Part shown: piece by piece, positions 7,990-15,821 of the stretch
Position numbering within the stretch: the first letter of the stretch is position 1
How the letters are laid out: every line of letters begins with the position of its first letter
From: a virus
DNA: 27,198 bases
IMG/VR virus record: IMGVR_UViG_3300043409_001314
Span: 1-27,198 of that record
Reading direction: 5' to 3' (one strand)
Program-made: the position numbers and the translations under genes
Notes under the pieces: model-generated
The model's input: the letters and a program-made list of their open reading frames with translations, nothing else
Databases searched by the model: none
What the model was told of the DNA's origin: nothing

Positions 7990-8871
7990 ATGGAAACAAC
8001 AAATACTGCTAGCGTTACTCCGGCTGATAACACGGCCATTGTTAAAGATCCCCGCATCGTAATGTGTCTGCCTTGCTTTGGTGGCAAGATCGACCAGCCA
8101 TTTATGCAATGCGTGCTGCATGCACTTGGCACGATTAACATCGTTCCCTTCATCGACTTCATGCCAGGGGATAGCCTAGTGAATCGAGCGCGGAACAATC
8201 TAGCCCACAATTTCATTCAAGGCTATCCTGATGTGATCGATGGCAAGCCGGTCAAGCGCCAGTATGACTGGATGCTTTTCATTGATACCGATCTGATCTT
8301 TCAGCCAGACGGCATTACAACGGTCTACGAAATGGCTTTAAGACGTGGCCCAGGCATTTACGCCGGCACGTACCCGATCAAGCAGCTGAAGCCTAAGATC
8401 GTGTTTAATCCAATGCCAGGCTGCGTGCCTGATGCTAATGGTGAAGTTGAAGTGCGCGAGGCCGGCACCGGATTTATGCTGATCCATCGTGACGTGTACA
8501 CAAAGATGGTTGAGCGCTTTAGCGATGAGATGAAGTTTGAAACTGACCAAGGCGACACCCAGTTGCCACGTACGATCAAGTACGACTTCTTTACGGTGGG
8601 CGTGCGCAGTGACCCTACGCTCGGCTACAAACGCTTCTTGTCAGAGGACTGGTACTTTTGCCAACGCTGGCGCGAGATGGGCGGCAAGATCTGGATGAAC
8701 GTCAAAACGCAATGCGGCCACATCGGCAATTTTGTTTACCCTGGCAATGCCAAGGACATTCTTGAGACGGCCGAAATCCTCAAACGTCAGCAAGCAGCAG
8801 AAAAGCCAAAGTCACTTGTGGTCAAAGTTGGGCCACCAGAAGCTTTTGAGCCAGTTGCCCAAACGCCATAG
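7990..8871 (+). CDS. Glycosyltransferase, GT-A fold
   Basis: A 293-aa enzyme expected to transfer a sugar from a nucleotide donor. Residues 22-27 (RIVMCL) form the first strand. The metal/donor motif is DTD at 99-101 within DWMLFIDTDLIFQP. AGTGFMLIHRDVY (about 158-170) and LSEDWYFCQRWREMGGKIW (about 217-235) match the acceptor-side and catalytic-acid regions of GT2-like families, and H244 follows in CGHIGNF. It sits directly behind the capsid terminator and before the neck genes, separate from the other sugar-related pair at 2.3-3.7 kb. Decoration of the capsid or tail, or alteration of host surface glycans, are the likely roles by inference. The ATG follows CCAACAACAAC without Shine-Dalgarno. 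Confidence 0.8.
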   Translation: METTNTASVTPADNTAIVKDPRIVMCLPCFGGKIDQPFMQCVLHALGTINIVPFIDFMPGDSLVNRARNNLAHNFIQGYPDVIDGKPVKRQYDWMLFIDTDLIFQPDGITTVYEMALRRGPGIYAGTYPIKQLKPKIVFNPMPGCVPDANGEVEVREAGTGFMLIHRDVYTKMVERFSDEMKFETDQGDTQLPRTIKYDFFTVGVRSDPTLGYKRFLSEDWYFCQRWREMGGKIWMNVKTQCGHIGNFVYPGNAKDILETAEILKRQQAAEKPKSLVVKVGPPEAFEPVAQTP

Positions 8872-8874
8872 GTT

Positions 8875-9201
8875 ATGGGCTTTAACGAGGTAGCTGCATT
8901 TGGTCAGGCTTTTTCTGAAAACACAGAAGTTTTCGGAGAGTCTTTTACTTATGGCGGCGCATCGTTAATCGGCGTATTTAATCAAGTCGAGATTGAGTAT
9001 GCGTTTGGTGAATTCTCTACAAAGAAAATTACTGGACTTATGCTTGTCACATCTAAACCGCAATGGACGGCGGCCGGCGTTACTCCGGCTGACCGTGGCG
9101 TGGTGACTTATGGATCAGTAACTTACCAGATCGACAAGATCGATGGCATCAATACAGCAGCCGAAGCGGCATTTACGTTAACGCTCAAAAAGCTAACATG
9201 A
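8875..9201 (+). CDS. Head-tail joining protein, FII-like (putative)
   Basis: A 108-aa protein of mostly beta character. The C-terminal part, with GLMLVTSKPQWTAAGV, ADRGVVTYGSVTYQIDKI and FTLTLKKL, looks like the small beta-barrel neck proteins (lambda gpFII, or head-closure type) that bridge portal complex and tail. Position supports this: it follows the capsid block and overlaps (ATGA at 9198-9201) a probable neck/tail-completion gene. The N-terminal 40 residues are Phe/Gly-rich (AFGQAFSENTEVFGESF) and without clear counterpart. No enzymatic motif is seen. The ATG begins 3 bp after the glycosyltransferase stop. Confidence 0.5.
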   Translation: MGFNEVAAFGQAFSENTEVFGESFTYGGASLIGVFNQVEIEYAFGEFSTKKITGLMLVTSKPQWTAAGVTPADRGVVTYGSVTYQIDKIDGINTAAEAAFTLTLKKLT

Positions 9202-10001
9202 GTGACAATGTTACAATGACAGTTAACTCGGTGGCGTTTGCTGCTTCAATGCTGCGCTTGCAGCAAGGTGTTAGGGATGGTATTGTTGATAAAAGGTATG
9301 GCACGCTAGCGGTGCAGGCTGAATTGCTAAGCAAGCGCTGCCAAGATTTTACACCACCTAGAAACTCAGGACAAGGCAGGGCTGCGGTTGTGCGAGATCT
9401 TACAGTTATATTTAAGCCAATAAGCCAAACCACGTTTGATAATAAAGGCATTCGTAAAATTATACGCAGGGACGACCGACCAGCATGGGAGCAGGCGGCA
9501 ATGAAATTTGATAATAGCCATCAGCTTAAAAACACCAAGGCAATTGGTTTTAGCATAGCCAGGCATCAGCAAAACAGAATGAGCAAAGGGCGTGGCCGGC
9601 GCGGTAAAAACGGCAACCTCGGCTTTGTAACTTTAGGCGCCGAAGCTAGGCAAGTCAGGGCATATATTAAAACAGTCAAAAAGCGAGTTGGTTGGGCGCG
9701 AGCAGGATGGAATATGGGCATTATTGCTTTTGGCGGCACGGTTAGCAGCGGATGGATTAGCAAACACGGTATGATTCGTGGTGCCGTGGTAGACGGCAGA
9801 ACAAATGCCTCACCTTACATTCGTGTGCTTAATGATACTGGATGGGCTAAATACAATGCCGGCGGTGAAGGACAGCGCATTCTTAGCAATGCCGTTAGAT
9901 CACGCGCAGCCGATATGCAGACTTATTTTAGACGCATGATGCTTTTGGCTAAAAACAAAGCAGAAGCAGCAGCCAAATCAGCAACCCAATTAGCAGCATG
10001 A
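9198..10001 (+). CDS. Neck / tail-completion protein (gpZ- or gp10-like, putative)
   Basis: A 267-aa, strongly basic protein. The N-terminal half contains VQAELLSKRCQDFTPPRNSGQGRAAV cut by a short linker to VRDLTVIFKP, which recalls the start of HK97 gp10/lambda Z-type proteins, where a helix ending in an aromatic-Pro motif precedes a basic loop. A very basic loop lies at about residues 125-140 (RMSKGRGRRGKNG), followed by VKKRVGWARAGWNMG and a late ASPYIRVLNDTG. Such proteins sit at the head-tail interface. The gene overlaps both neighbours by ATGA, within the usual order joiner, completion protein, tail terminator, tube. The assignment depends more on context than on motif. Confidence 0.5.
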   Translation: MSDNVTMTVNSVAFAASMLRLQQGVRDGIVDKRYGTLAVQAELLSKRCQDFTPPRNSGQGRAAVVRDLTVIFKPISQTTFDNKGIRKIIRRDDRPAWEQAAMKFDNSHQLKNTKAIGFSIARHQQNRMSKGRGRRGKNGNLGFVTLGAEARQVRAYIKTVKKRVGWARAGWNMGIIAFGGTVSSGWISKHGMIRGAVVDGRTNASPYIRVLNDTGWAKYNAGGEGQRILSNAVRSRAADMQTYFRRMMLLAKNKAEAAAKSATQLAA

Positions 10002-10528
10002 GCGTAGCCCCAAACATTGCCACTCTGTATGATTTTGAGTCTCAGTACGAGAACGCCGTACAGAATTATTTTACTAATCTAAACGTAGGCGGCCAAGTCT
10101 TTACCCAAGTTGTAACGCCACGCACTAACTTAACTGCGGCAGAATTTACCGTAACGCCAAGGCTACAAGTTAAACTTAGCCAAATTGGCATTGGCGCTAG
10201 TGGCGTAGGTTTTCAAGAATCGCCGGTCACCGTAGCTAACGTAGCCAGTAACTACTACAGCTACTACGAGTTTGGTCTGCAACTTGATGTGGTAACGGCT
10301 AGATCTAACAGCAGCCAGAATCATGGTTTGCTACGTGGCGCCGTGCGCCAGGGCATGCTAGAAATTACGGCAAGTCTTAACGCCAATACGATACCGTATT
10401 ACCAGACGGCTTACGTGACGCCAATGGCGAGCATGCAGGGCATCGATGCTGATAATGATGAAATTCAGACGCAGCTTACTTACGAGCTATCAGTCTTTAT
10501 CCCGCCATCGTCTTTTCCTGCAAGTTGA
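9998..10528 (+). CDS. Tail terminator protein (putative)
   Basis: A 176-aa protein in the place where gpU-like tail terminators occur, right before the tube protein. It starts with a helix, ATLYDFESQYENAVQNYFTN, then alternates beta segments such as RLQVKLSQIGIG and YYSYYEFGLQLDVVT, and has a central helical stretch, NHGLLRGAVRQGMLEITASLN. The helix-then-sheet layout with a long conserved-looking YYEFGLQLDVVTAR strand is compatible with the alpha/beta fold of tail terminators, which cap the growing tail at the length set by the tape measure. The start overlaps the previous stop (ATGA). No single motif proves it. Confidence 0.45.
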   Translation: MSVAPNIATLYDFESQYENAVQNYFTNLNVGGQVFTQVVTPRTNLTAAEFTVTPRLQVKLSQIGIGASGVGFQESPVTVANVASNYYSYYEFGLQLDVVTARSNSSQNHGLLRGAVRQGMLEITASLNANTIPYYQTAYVTPMASMQGIDADNDEIQTQLTYELSVFIPPSSFPAS

Positions 10529-10558
10529 CGCATGGCCTAAGTTCAAACCCATCTTACT

Positions 10559-10927
10559 ATGCCTACTTACGTTGACGGCTCATTTCCCACAGGCTCACCG
10601 GTGCTGACGATTAACTCGGTCACCTACAAGTGCAACAGCTTCACCACCAGCAAGGGCAGCGAGACTGTCCAGATCTCTGACGAGAATGGCGCCCACAGCG
10701 GTGCAGTTTCGGTTACCAGCCCTATTACCGGCACGGCCGAGGTGCAGTATGCGTCGATTAACACTGCCTCGCCGACCACGGCTGCGGCCAATAGCACGCT
10801 AGGTGTTATCCCTAACGTAAACATTGATGGCACACTGACGACTTGCTTTATCCAATCGGTCAGCACCGTTAAGCCGGCTAAAGGCCCCTGGGTGTCCACG
10901 CTCGGCTTTCAAGCAAAGGTTAACTAA
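10559..10927 (+). CDS. Major tail tube protein (putative)
   Basis: A 122-aa, Thr/Ser-rich beta protein, small for a tube protein but fitting the position between tail terminator and chaperone/tape measure genes. It contains SVTYKCNSFTTSKGSETVQISDENG (residues about 20-44 in two adjoining pieces) and TGTAEVQYA, a pattern of strands and loops like tube proteins that assemble as hexamer rings. The C-terminal TLGFQAKVN would close the barrel. It has its own 30-bp leader with no Shine-Dalgarno (CCCATCTTACTATG), and, like the capsid gene, uses codons that look more selected than its neighbours. That supports a high-copy structural product. Confidence 0.5.
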   Translation: MPTYVDGSFPTGSPVLTINSVTYKCNSFTTSKGSETVQISDENGAHSGAVSVTSPITGTAEVQYASINTASPTTAAANSTLGVIPNVNIDGTLTTCFIQSVSTVKPAKGPWVSTLGFQAKVN

Positions 10928-10947
10928 GGCATGGCGCCACTTGGCCC

Positions 10948-11586
10948 ATGTCTGCCACCTTACAAACTGTAGCGATACCAGGCTACGCTGACGCATGCCG
11001 AAAAGAAGCACGCGTAAGGGATACGGCGTTTCTGGACGGTTTAGAGATAGTTTGTGGCGTTGAGGTTTACCCGCTATCACTACGCCGGCTGATCTGGCTG
11101 GAAATTGCACGCAATGGCTTTGTAGTGCCATGCCGTTTCGACAATCAAAACGAGATGCTGGCGCATGCAGCCCAAGTCCTCTTTTTCTGTTCACCAAAGT
11201 ATGCGTTACCAAAAAGCCCAAAGCTCAGTTTTTGGGAAACATTTGTAAACGGAGTAAGGCGCCATAATTTTATGCGTCAAATGCTTAAAAGTGGAACTGC
11301 TCATGAGATTATTATGGAGGTCAAAGAATGGCAGGATACTAATTTTATGGATGCGCCGGCTGGATCTGATGGCCCAGCTACGGCAAGTTATGCAGCCTAT
11401 CCAGCCATGATGATCGATGCGCTGGCAGCGGCCGGCCATACGTTGACTTACGATCAGATCATGGACATGCCTTTGCGCCGGATCTGGCAACATTGGCGCA
11501 TGGCAATGAACCGAGTTGGTGGCATGACGCTAACTAACCCAAGTGACAACCTAGCTGTTGAGCATTTAGAAAAGGTAAAGCTATGA
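10948..11586 (+). CDS. Tail assembly chaperone-like protein (putative)
   Basis: A 212-aa, largely helical protein immediately upstream of the tape measure gene, where tail assembly chaperones are encoded in siphoviruses. It begins with a short beta segment including LEIVCGVEVYPLSLRRLIWLEIARN (about residues 32-57, in overlapping helical turns), typical of chaperones that act on tube or tape measure proteins. The C-terminal half has YAAYPAMMIDALAAAGHTL and MPLRRIWQHWRMAMNR, similar to helices seen in chaperone or neighbouring tail proteins. I looked for the usual slippery sequence for a programmed frameshift near its end and found none; the next gene simply overlaps by ATGA. The role is therefore an inference from position. 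Confidence 0.45.
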   Translation: MSATLQTVAIPGYADACRKEARVRDTAFLDGLEIVCGVEVYPLSLRRLIWLEIARNGFVVPCRFDNQNEMLAHAAQVLFFCSPKYALPKSPKLSFWETFVNGVRRHNFMRQMLKSGTAHEIIMEVKEWQDTNFMDAPAGSDGPATASYAAYPAMMIDALAAAGHTLTYDQIMDMPLRRIWQHWRMAMNRVGGMTLTNPSDNLAVEHLEKVKL

Positions 11587-12824
11587 GCATTGGCATTGAT
11601 TATATTCTCAGGGCAACGACTGAAGGCTTCACCGCCGGCATGGCTAAAGCCAATAATGCCATTGAGGATACTAAGAAAAGCCTAAAGGGCTTTGGTGGCG
11701 CTTCACTAGTAAGCACTATTGGAGTAGCTGGCGTTATCGCTGGATTCAAAGCAGTTTTAAGCACCGCTCAAGAAGTCAGGGATGAGCTAGAAAAAATGGG
11801 CAAACCAGTAAGCGCAGCTACCGCAAGCGTGGCTCGTTATGGAGATGCATGGGATCAGATTAAAAAAACTTTAAGCGAAGCCGCGGTTTTTTCACTTAGC
11901 ATATTTACCAGAACAGGTGAAGCAATCGGCAGCTTTATTAATCGTATGCGCGGTATAACTGCTGAGCAAGAGGCGCAGTGGGAACAATCAGCTAGAGATG
12001 CAGATAAACGTGAAAAGGAATATAATCAAAAACTTTTGGAGCGTGCGCAGATAGAAAAGAAATTAGCAGCGGAAAAGAAAAAAACTAATGAAGATGCTTT
12101 TGCTGCATTTATAAAAGCAGAACAAAATGAGCTAGATGTAATAAATAAAACTGGTGCTATACGTATTAAATTAGGCGAACAAATTAAAAAGGATAAATAT
12201 TCCGAGTTATCGCTGAATGATAAAATAAAAAGCGATAGACAGGATTTAGAAAAAGTTGAAAACCAAATATCAAAATTTAAGAAAGATAATCTGAATAGCG
12301 CCAATGATGAACTTGAAAAAAGCCTACTACAAACCAAGGCCTATGAACTAACGCATCAGATTGCTGTTAATACAAAGAAAGTAGAGGAAGAAAGGCTGGC
12401 AGCAAACAAGGCTATCACGTCTGAGTTAAAGTCTCAATTAAATGCTATAGCCGGCATTGGTGGTGGCGGCCAATTTAATGAGGCATCAGATGCGACATTG
12501 CGTGAAGTTATACGTCGAAATAAAGCGCAAGCTGGGACAATGACCCCATCACCAGGCTTGCAAGGTATACCGCAAGCTAACGAGTTAGTCAGGCTTGTGC
12601 TGGAAACCAAAAACGCAGAGAAGGAGTTAAAATTTAGAGCAGGCATAAACTTAGATTTCAAACGCGGCGGCGAGTTAGGCGCACGGCAAAACTTTGCTGG
12701 CAATCCCCTCAACTTTGATCAAATCTTTTCACAACTTGTCAAAGGTCAGACAGTGGCCGAAGAAAGCAACAACACCTTAAAAACAATTGCCACGAACATA
12801 CGCGGCATAATAAAAGCACAATAA
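11583..12824 (+). CDS. Tape measure protein (short)
   Basis: Sets tail length and is thought to be ejected ahead of DNA. The 413-aa protein has a hydrophobic Gly/Ala/Val segment at about residues 40-58 (SLVSTIGVAGVIAGFKAV), then a long charged helical region (about 135-290) rich in Lys, Glu and Gln with heptad-like spacing, as in NQKLLERAQIEKKLAAEKKK. It ends with another helix, ESNNTLKTIATNIRGII. The coiled-coil part is richer in A and T than the neighbours. Using the usual ratio of roughly 1.5 angstroms per residue, the tail would be only about 60 nm, so the virion likely has a short siphovirus tail. AAGG lies 8 bases before the ATG. Confidence 0.75.
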   Translation: MSIGIDYILRATTEGFTAGMAKANNAIEDTKKSLKGFGGASLVSTIGVAGVIAGFKAVLSTAQEVRDELEKMGKPVSAATASVARYGDAWDQIKKTLSEAAVFSLSIFTRTGEAIGSFINRMRGITAEQEAQWEQSARDADKREKEYNQKLLERAQIEKKLAAEKKKTNEDAFAAFIKAEQNELDVINKTGAIRIKLGEQIKKDKYSELSLNDKIKSDRQDLEKVENQISKFKKDNLNSANDELEKSLLQTKAYELTHQIAVNTKKVEEERLAANKAITSELKSQLNAIAGIGGGGQFNEASDATLREVIRRNKAQAGTMTPSPGLQGIPQANELVRLVLETKNAEKELKFRAGINLDFKRGGELGARQNFAGNPLNFDQIFSQLVKGQTVAEESNNTLKTIATNIRGIIKAQ

Positions 12825-13420
12825 TGAGTGGTTATGTAGACGGTAATTTTGCCAACGCTTTTCTGACCTCTAACGTGGTCAGCTATCCTTTCCAGATCCC
12901 TGGCAATTCAACCACTGCGCTTTTTACTTTAGAGTATATCCGAAACGCAGCCAACTATACGGCGGCATCATTAGCCAGTAACTCGGCTGACGCACCTAAC
13001 GCATACTTAGTCGAGCAAGGGCCAGTAACTAAAATTGGTAGCTTGGTTAAATATACCAGAATTTATTGCCAGTTACCAGTGGGCTGGACTGAAACCCAGC
13101 AAACGACTTACACTTTCCCAGGCTTATCCGGTGGCGATCCTTGGAATCCCTATTTTGCTCGGCAGCCTATCACGCTTTATTGCAACGCAACATTGACCCA
13201 TTCTTACACGGTAAGTGCTGCCAGCCCTACCATTGCCGGCGCCTTTACGGTAACCGATCATGGTAACGTGGTAGATTACATCGGGCCCTGCAATCCTGAG
13301 TACGGAAGTGGCTCAACTGATCCTGCGGTTGAACCGGCTGTTTATACCATTTCTGGACAATCTAGTATGATTAAAGGTCTGATCTGGGAAAAGATAGTAA
13401 CAACCGTACCAAGTCCTTAA
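12824..13420 (+). CDS. Tail/virion structural protein, unknown
   Basis: A 198-aa beta-rich protein in the tail-tip region, directly after the tape measure gene. It is rich in Thr, Ser, Tyr and Pro, with strands such as TALFTLEYIRNAANY, VKYTRIYCQLPVGW and AGAFTVTDHGNVVDYIG, and has four cysteines or fewer and no catalytic motif. Proteins like this, found between tape measure and fibre, usually form distal tail or baseplate-like pieces. The ATG shares its A with the last base of the previous stop (TAATG). I do not recognise the family. Confidence 0.5.
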   Translation: MSGYVDGNFANAFLTSNVVSYPFQIPGNSTTALFTLEYIRNAANYTAASLASNSADAPNAYLVEQGPVTKIGSLVKYTRIYCQLPVGWTETQQTTYTFPGLSGGDPWNPYFARQPITLYCNATLTHSYTVSAASPTIAGAFTVTDHGNVVDYIGPCNPEYGSGSTDPAVEPAVYTISGQSSMIKGLIWEKIVTTVPSP

Positions 13421-13421
13421 C

Positions 13422-14024
13422 ATGGCAGCCGGCGCCCCGCAGATCCCTTTATGCATCCCTGGTGGCTCGTCGCTGATTTCGGCCTCGTATGCCAATCAGT
13501 TAATCACGCCAATTAATGGCCTGCTAAATGGCACCGTAGCACCGATTGCAAGCGTTGGCAGCATGCTCTACAGTGGCGGCGCCTTTGTCTTAGATCTCAG
13601 CCCTATAGATCAGCGAGTGCGTAAGCTTGAGCGTGCCGGCGTGGCCGTGCTAACCTACCCTTTCCAGATCCAGAATTTTTATGCCAATATCAAGGTGCGG
13701 TATGGCACGGTAAACGATTTAGCGCCAAGCGGTCTGGCTGCAAATGTGACGCCTAACAATACGGCAACTAGCAATGTGTGGATTAACTGCACTTTGGCGG
13801 CAAATGGTGTTATTACGGCAGCAGCATTACAGGTCAGCACATCAGCGCTGCCGGCTGCTAGCACGTACCAGGCTTACAAGCTTCTCGGTCAGGTAACGGT
13901 AGCTGAAAACGTGGTCACATCGATCAACCAGGCTGTCACGCATAGCATGGGCTTTTATGCGTGTGATAGAAACACCGCAGATCCAGCCACTACACGTGGC
14001 ACATACGAATTCTGGGGAGTTTAA
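13422..14024 (+). CDS. Tail/virion structural protein, unknown
   Basis: A 200-aa protein, probably a tail-tip or fibre-adaptor component. The N-terminal half has PIDQRVRKLERAG (about residues 60-73), a short coil that could trimerise. The second half, from about residue 80, reads as a beta domain: FYANIKVRYGTVNDLAPSGL, NVWINCTLAANGVITAAAL and YQAYKLLGQVTVAENVV. The combination of short coil and beta domain resembles small trimeric adaptor or receptor-binding proteins. It begins one base after the previous stop, with no Shine-Dalgarno, and is followed 2 bp later by another tail gene. Function is inferred from context only. Confidence 0.5.
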   Translation: MAAGAPQIPLCIPGGSSLISASYANQLITPINGLLNGTVAPIASVGSMLYSGGAFVLDLSPIDQRVRKLERAGVAVLTYPFQIQNFYANIKVRYGTVNDLAPSGLAANVTPNNTATSNVWINCTLAANGVITAAALQVSTSALPAASTYQAYKLLGQVTVAENVVTSINQAVTHSMGFYACDRNTADPATTRGTYEFWGV

Positions 14025-14026
14025 TC

Positions 14027-15244
14027 ATGATCTGGCCTCCACAAAATACTGGAGTGTTTGCGCCGGCGCTATGTGTTGTTTGTTGCGCAATTCCAAATGA
14101 TTCTTTCGCATGCTTTTGTAGCATTTCAAATAACACAGTTTATGGTAACATAACTTTATTTGATTATGCGGGTGCTGAGAATTTTTTAGATGGGTCTGCT
14201 TCAGAAGCCATTATGGCAAATTGCAAAATTTTAATGGCTAGCGGTCCTAATTTCTATTTTTCTAATTATAGTGTTAATGAAACAACACCAAACCAAGTAA
14301 CCATTACCGGAACATCCGCTCATGATACTATTGTAAGCGGAAACCCAGGTATTAATTTTTGGACAAGCTTATCTTTGAAAAAAGATAGCATTTTAACAAT
14401 TGAGAATTTTATAGCTTCTCCAAATCCAACTGATTCCTCCTACAAATCAGCTGCATTATATGAATGTAACAACTCTGGATACATAGGTTTGGCACAAGGA
14501 AATGTATTATCATCGCCCTACTCTTTTGTTAGTTTAGAAAATGATGGTGAGTATCTTTTAATTATGAGTGTAGTTGGAGATTATGAAGAATCATCCTATT
14601 TGCCTATGCAATTGGTATCTACAATCAGCAGCGATGATACTATGATTGTAAACCGTGGTGTAGCTATTTATTATGATGCTGGTATAGACGATTACAGCAC
14701 CCTTGAGGCATGCCCAAAATTAAAATTACCGCCTTTAACCGAATCAAGTGGTGATTGGTACATAGATGAAGGTGCTGCACAAACTGTAATAGATGATTTA
14801 ACAAGCAACTGCATAGCATACATAGAAACATTGTCAGCAAATCAGAGCATTACTGCCACAGAACCATCATCTGATTTATATATTGTTTTTACTGATAGCA
14901 CTAATCTTCCTGCTGCATCCCCTTATATTTGGTGTTCAATAAATGTAATAAACGACGAAACATTATCATTTGATTATGTTCATTACATTGGTGGAACAAT
15001 ATCAATTTATAATTATAATGGAATTTTGGTAGAATCATTATCTGGATCTACTTCTAGCATTACGTCCAGTGCTGTTCCGTACCACGGAAGATACATAATT
15101 AAGCTATTATTAAATAACGAAACCAGCGGGCCATTTACAAACGCAAGCGTAACAATTACTTCTTCCGGTGCTATGTCAGTTAATGAAATATCTGCGGCGT
15201 ATGATGTGGGATTAACATGTCCAGCGTACCTTGATTGCGTATGA
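14027..15244 (+). CDS. Unknown beta-rich protein, atypical composition
   Basis: A 405-aa protein I do not recognise. It is rich in Ser, Thr, Asn, Asp and Tyr, with runs of predicted strands such as NTVYGNITLFDYAG, YSFVSLENDGEYLLIMSVVGD and GGTISIYNYNGILVESL. The N-terminus is cysteine-rich (CVVCCAIPNDSFACFC at about residues 16-31). No coil or TM segment is evident after that. The DNA is clearly more AT-rich than the flanking genes, codons favour A/T endings, and after its first 40 bases it holds no GCCGGC word, unlike nearly every other part of the window. It lies among tail-tip genes and its stop overlaps the next start, so a receptor-binding or tail-decorating role is plausible. It looks recently acquired. 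Confidence 0.5.
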   Translation: MIWPPQNTGVFAPALCVVCCAIPNDSFACFCSISNNTVYGNITLFDYAGAENFLDGSASEAIMANCKILMASGPNFYFSNYSVNETTPNQVTITGTSAHDTIVSGNPGINFWTSLSLKKDSILTIENFIASPNPTDSSYKSAALYECNNSGYIGLAQGNVLSSPYSFVSLENDGEYLLIMSVVGDYEESSYLPMQLVSTISSDDTMIVNRGVAIYYDAGIDDYSTLEACPKLKLPPLTESSGDWYIDEGAAQTVIDDLTSNCIAYIETLSANQSITATEPSSDLYIVFTDSTNLPAASPYIWCSINVINDETLSFDYVHYIGGTISIYNYNGILVESLSGSTSSITSSAVPYHGRYIIKLLLNNETSGPFTNASVTITSSGAMSVNEISAAYDVGLTCPAYLDCV

Positions 15245-15435
15245 ATCCTAAAATTATTACTTTAAGTGAACGCATAAACAGGCAATCTGGTCTTGGCAGT
15301 CAGATCCAAAGCGTAATACACAGCGCACTTGATGCCACTCCTATGCCGGCTAAAATGCGCCACGCAATCAAGGGATGCCGTAGCTGCCGTCAACGCAAGG
15401 ATGCGCTTAATCGTATCTTCCCAGGCACTAGTTGA
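15241..15435 (+). CDS. Small CxxC protein, unknown
   Basis: A 64-aa basic protein. The ATG at 15241 overlaps the previous stop (ATGA) and is preferred over the in-frame TTG at 15235. The C-terminal third contains GCRSCRQRKDALNRIFPG, a CxxC pair followed by a basic helix. This C-x-x-C-x-x-(R/K)-x-x-x-L-N pattern is one I recall from small proteins in many tailed phages, usually near tail or lysis genes and of unknown function; a single CxxC might bind metal as a dimer. The middle part SGLGSQIQSVIHSALDATPMP appears as a short helix and a turn. GCCGGC returns in this gene, marking the end of the unusual stretch upstream. Confidence 0.55.
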   Translation: MNPKIITLSERINRQSGLGSQIQSVIHSALDATPMPAKMRHAIKGCRSCRQRKDALNRIFPGTS

Positions 15436-15451
15436 CTGACTGACCTTTTTC

Positions 15452-15817
15452 ATGGCTGGCGACTACCTAAATATCATTCAAGGCGATACCTATGTTTTTA
15501 GCACGAACGTATCTATCGACGGCGTTGCGCAAAACGTAGCCGGCGCAACGATCTGGTTTATGGCCAAGACTCCTGGTCAAGATCTGCCAGACAACCAGGC
15601 TAACATCAGCGTCAGCACCAGCACCGGCCAGATCGCCATCAGTGGCGCCAACAGCAACGTCATTACTGTTACGCTTAACACGGCTTACACGGCCAACCTA
15701 GCAGAATCAAACGTGCTAAGCTGGGCGCTAAAGATGCGCAGCACGGTGGGTAACGTCTACACACTCGACCGTGGGCAGGCTGCGGTTTGCGTGCCGGTCA
15801 TAATCACCAATAGCTGA
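15452..15817 (+). CDS. Baseplate/fibre-associated beta-sandwich protein (BppU-N-like, putative)
   Basis: A 121-aa protein with the pattern of N-terminal beta-sandwich domains of upper-baseplate proteins: IIQGDTYVFSTNVSIDGVA (residues about 8-26), a central AGATIWFMAKTPG and a late WALKMRSTVGNVYTLDRGQA. 'QGDTxxF' followed by 'G...x-F.AK' occurs in many such domains, here as a free-standing small protein before the fibre gene. It probably forms part of the tail tip to which the fibre attaches. There is no Shine-Dalgarno; the leader is TGACTGACCTTTTTC. A tail adaptor is the safest description. Confidence 0.5.
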   Translation: MAGDYLNIIQGDTYVFSTNVSIDGVAQNVAGATIWFMAKTPGQDLPDNQANISVSTSTGQIAISGANSNVITVTLNTAYTANLAESNVLSWALKMRSTVGNVYTLDRGQAAVCVPVIITNS

Positions 15818-15821
15818 TGCC

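Noticed and set aside
11540-11600. Programmed frameshift joining the chaperone-like gene to a longer product.
   Set aside because: No slippery heptamer near the stop and the next frame is the tape measure start with ATGA overlap.
15235-15240. TTG start for the small CxxC protein.
   Set aside because: ATG two codons on overlaps the previous stop in the usual ATGA way.
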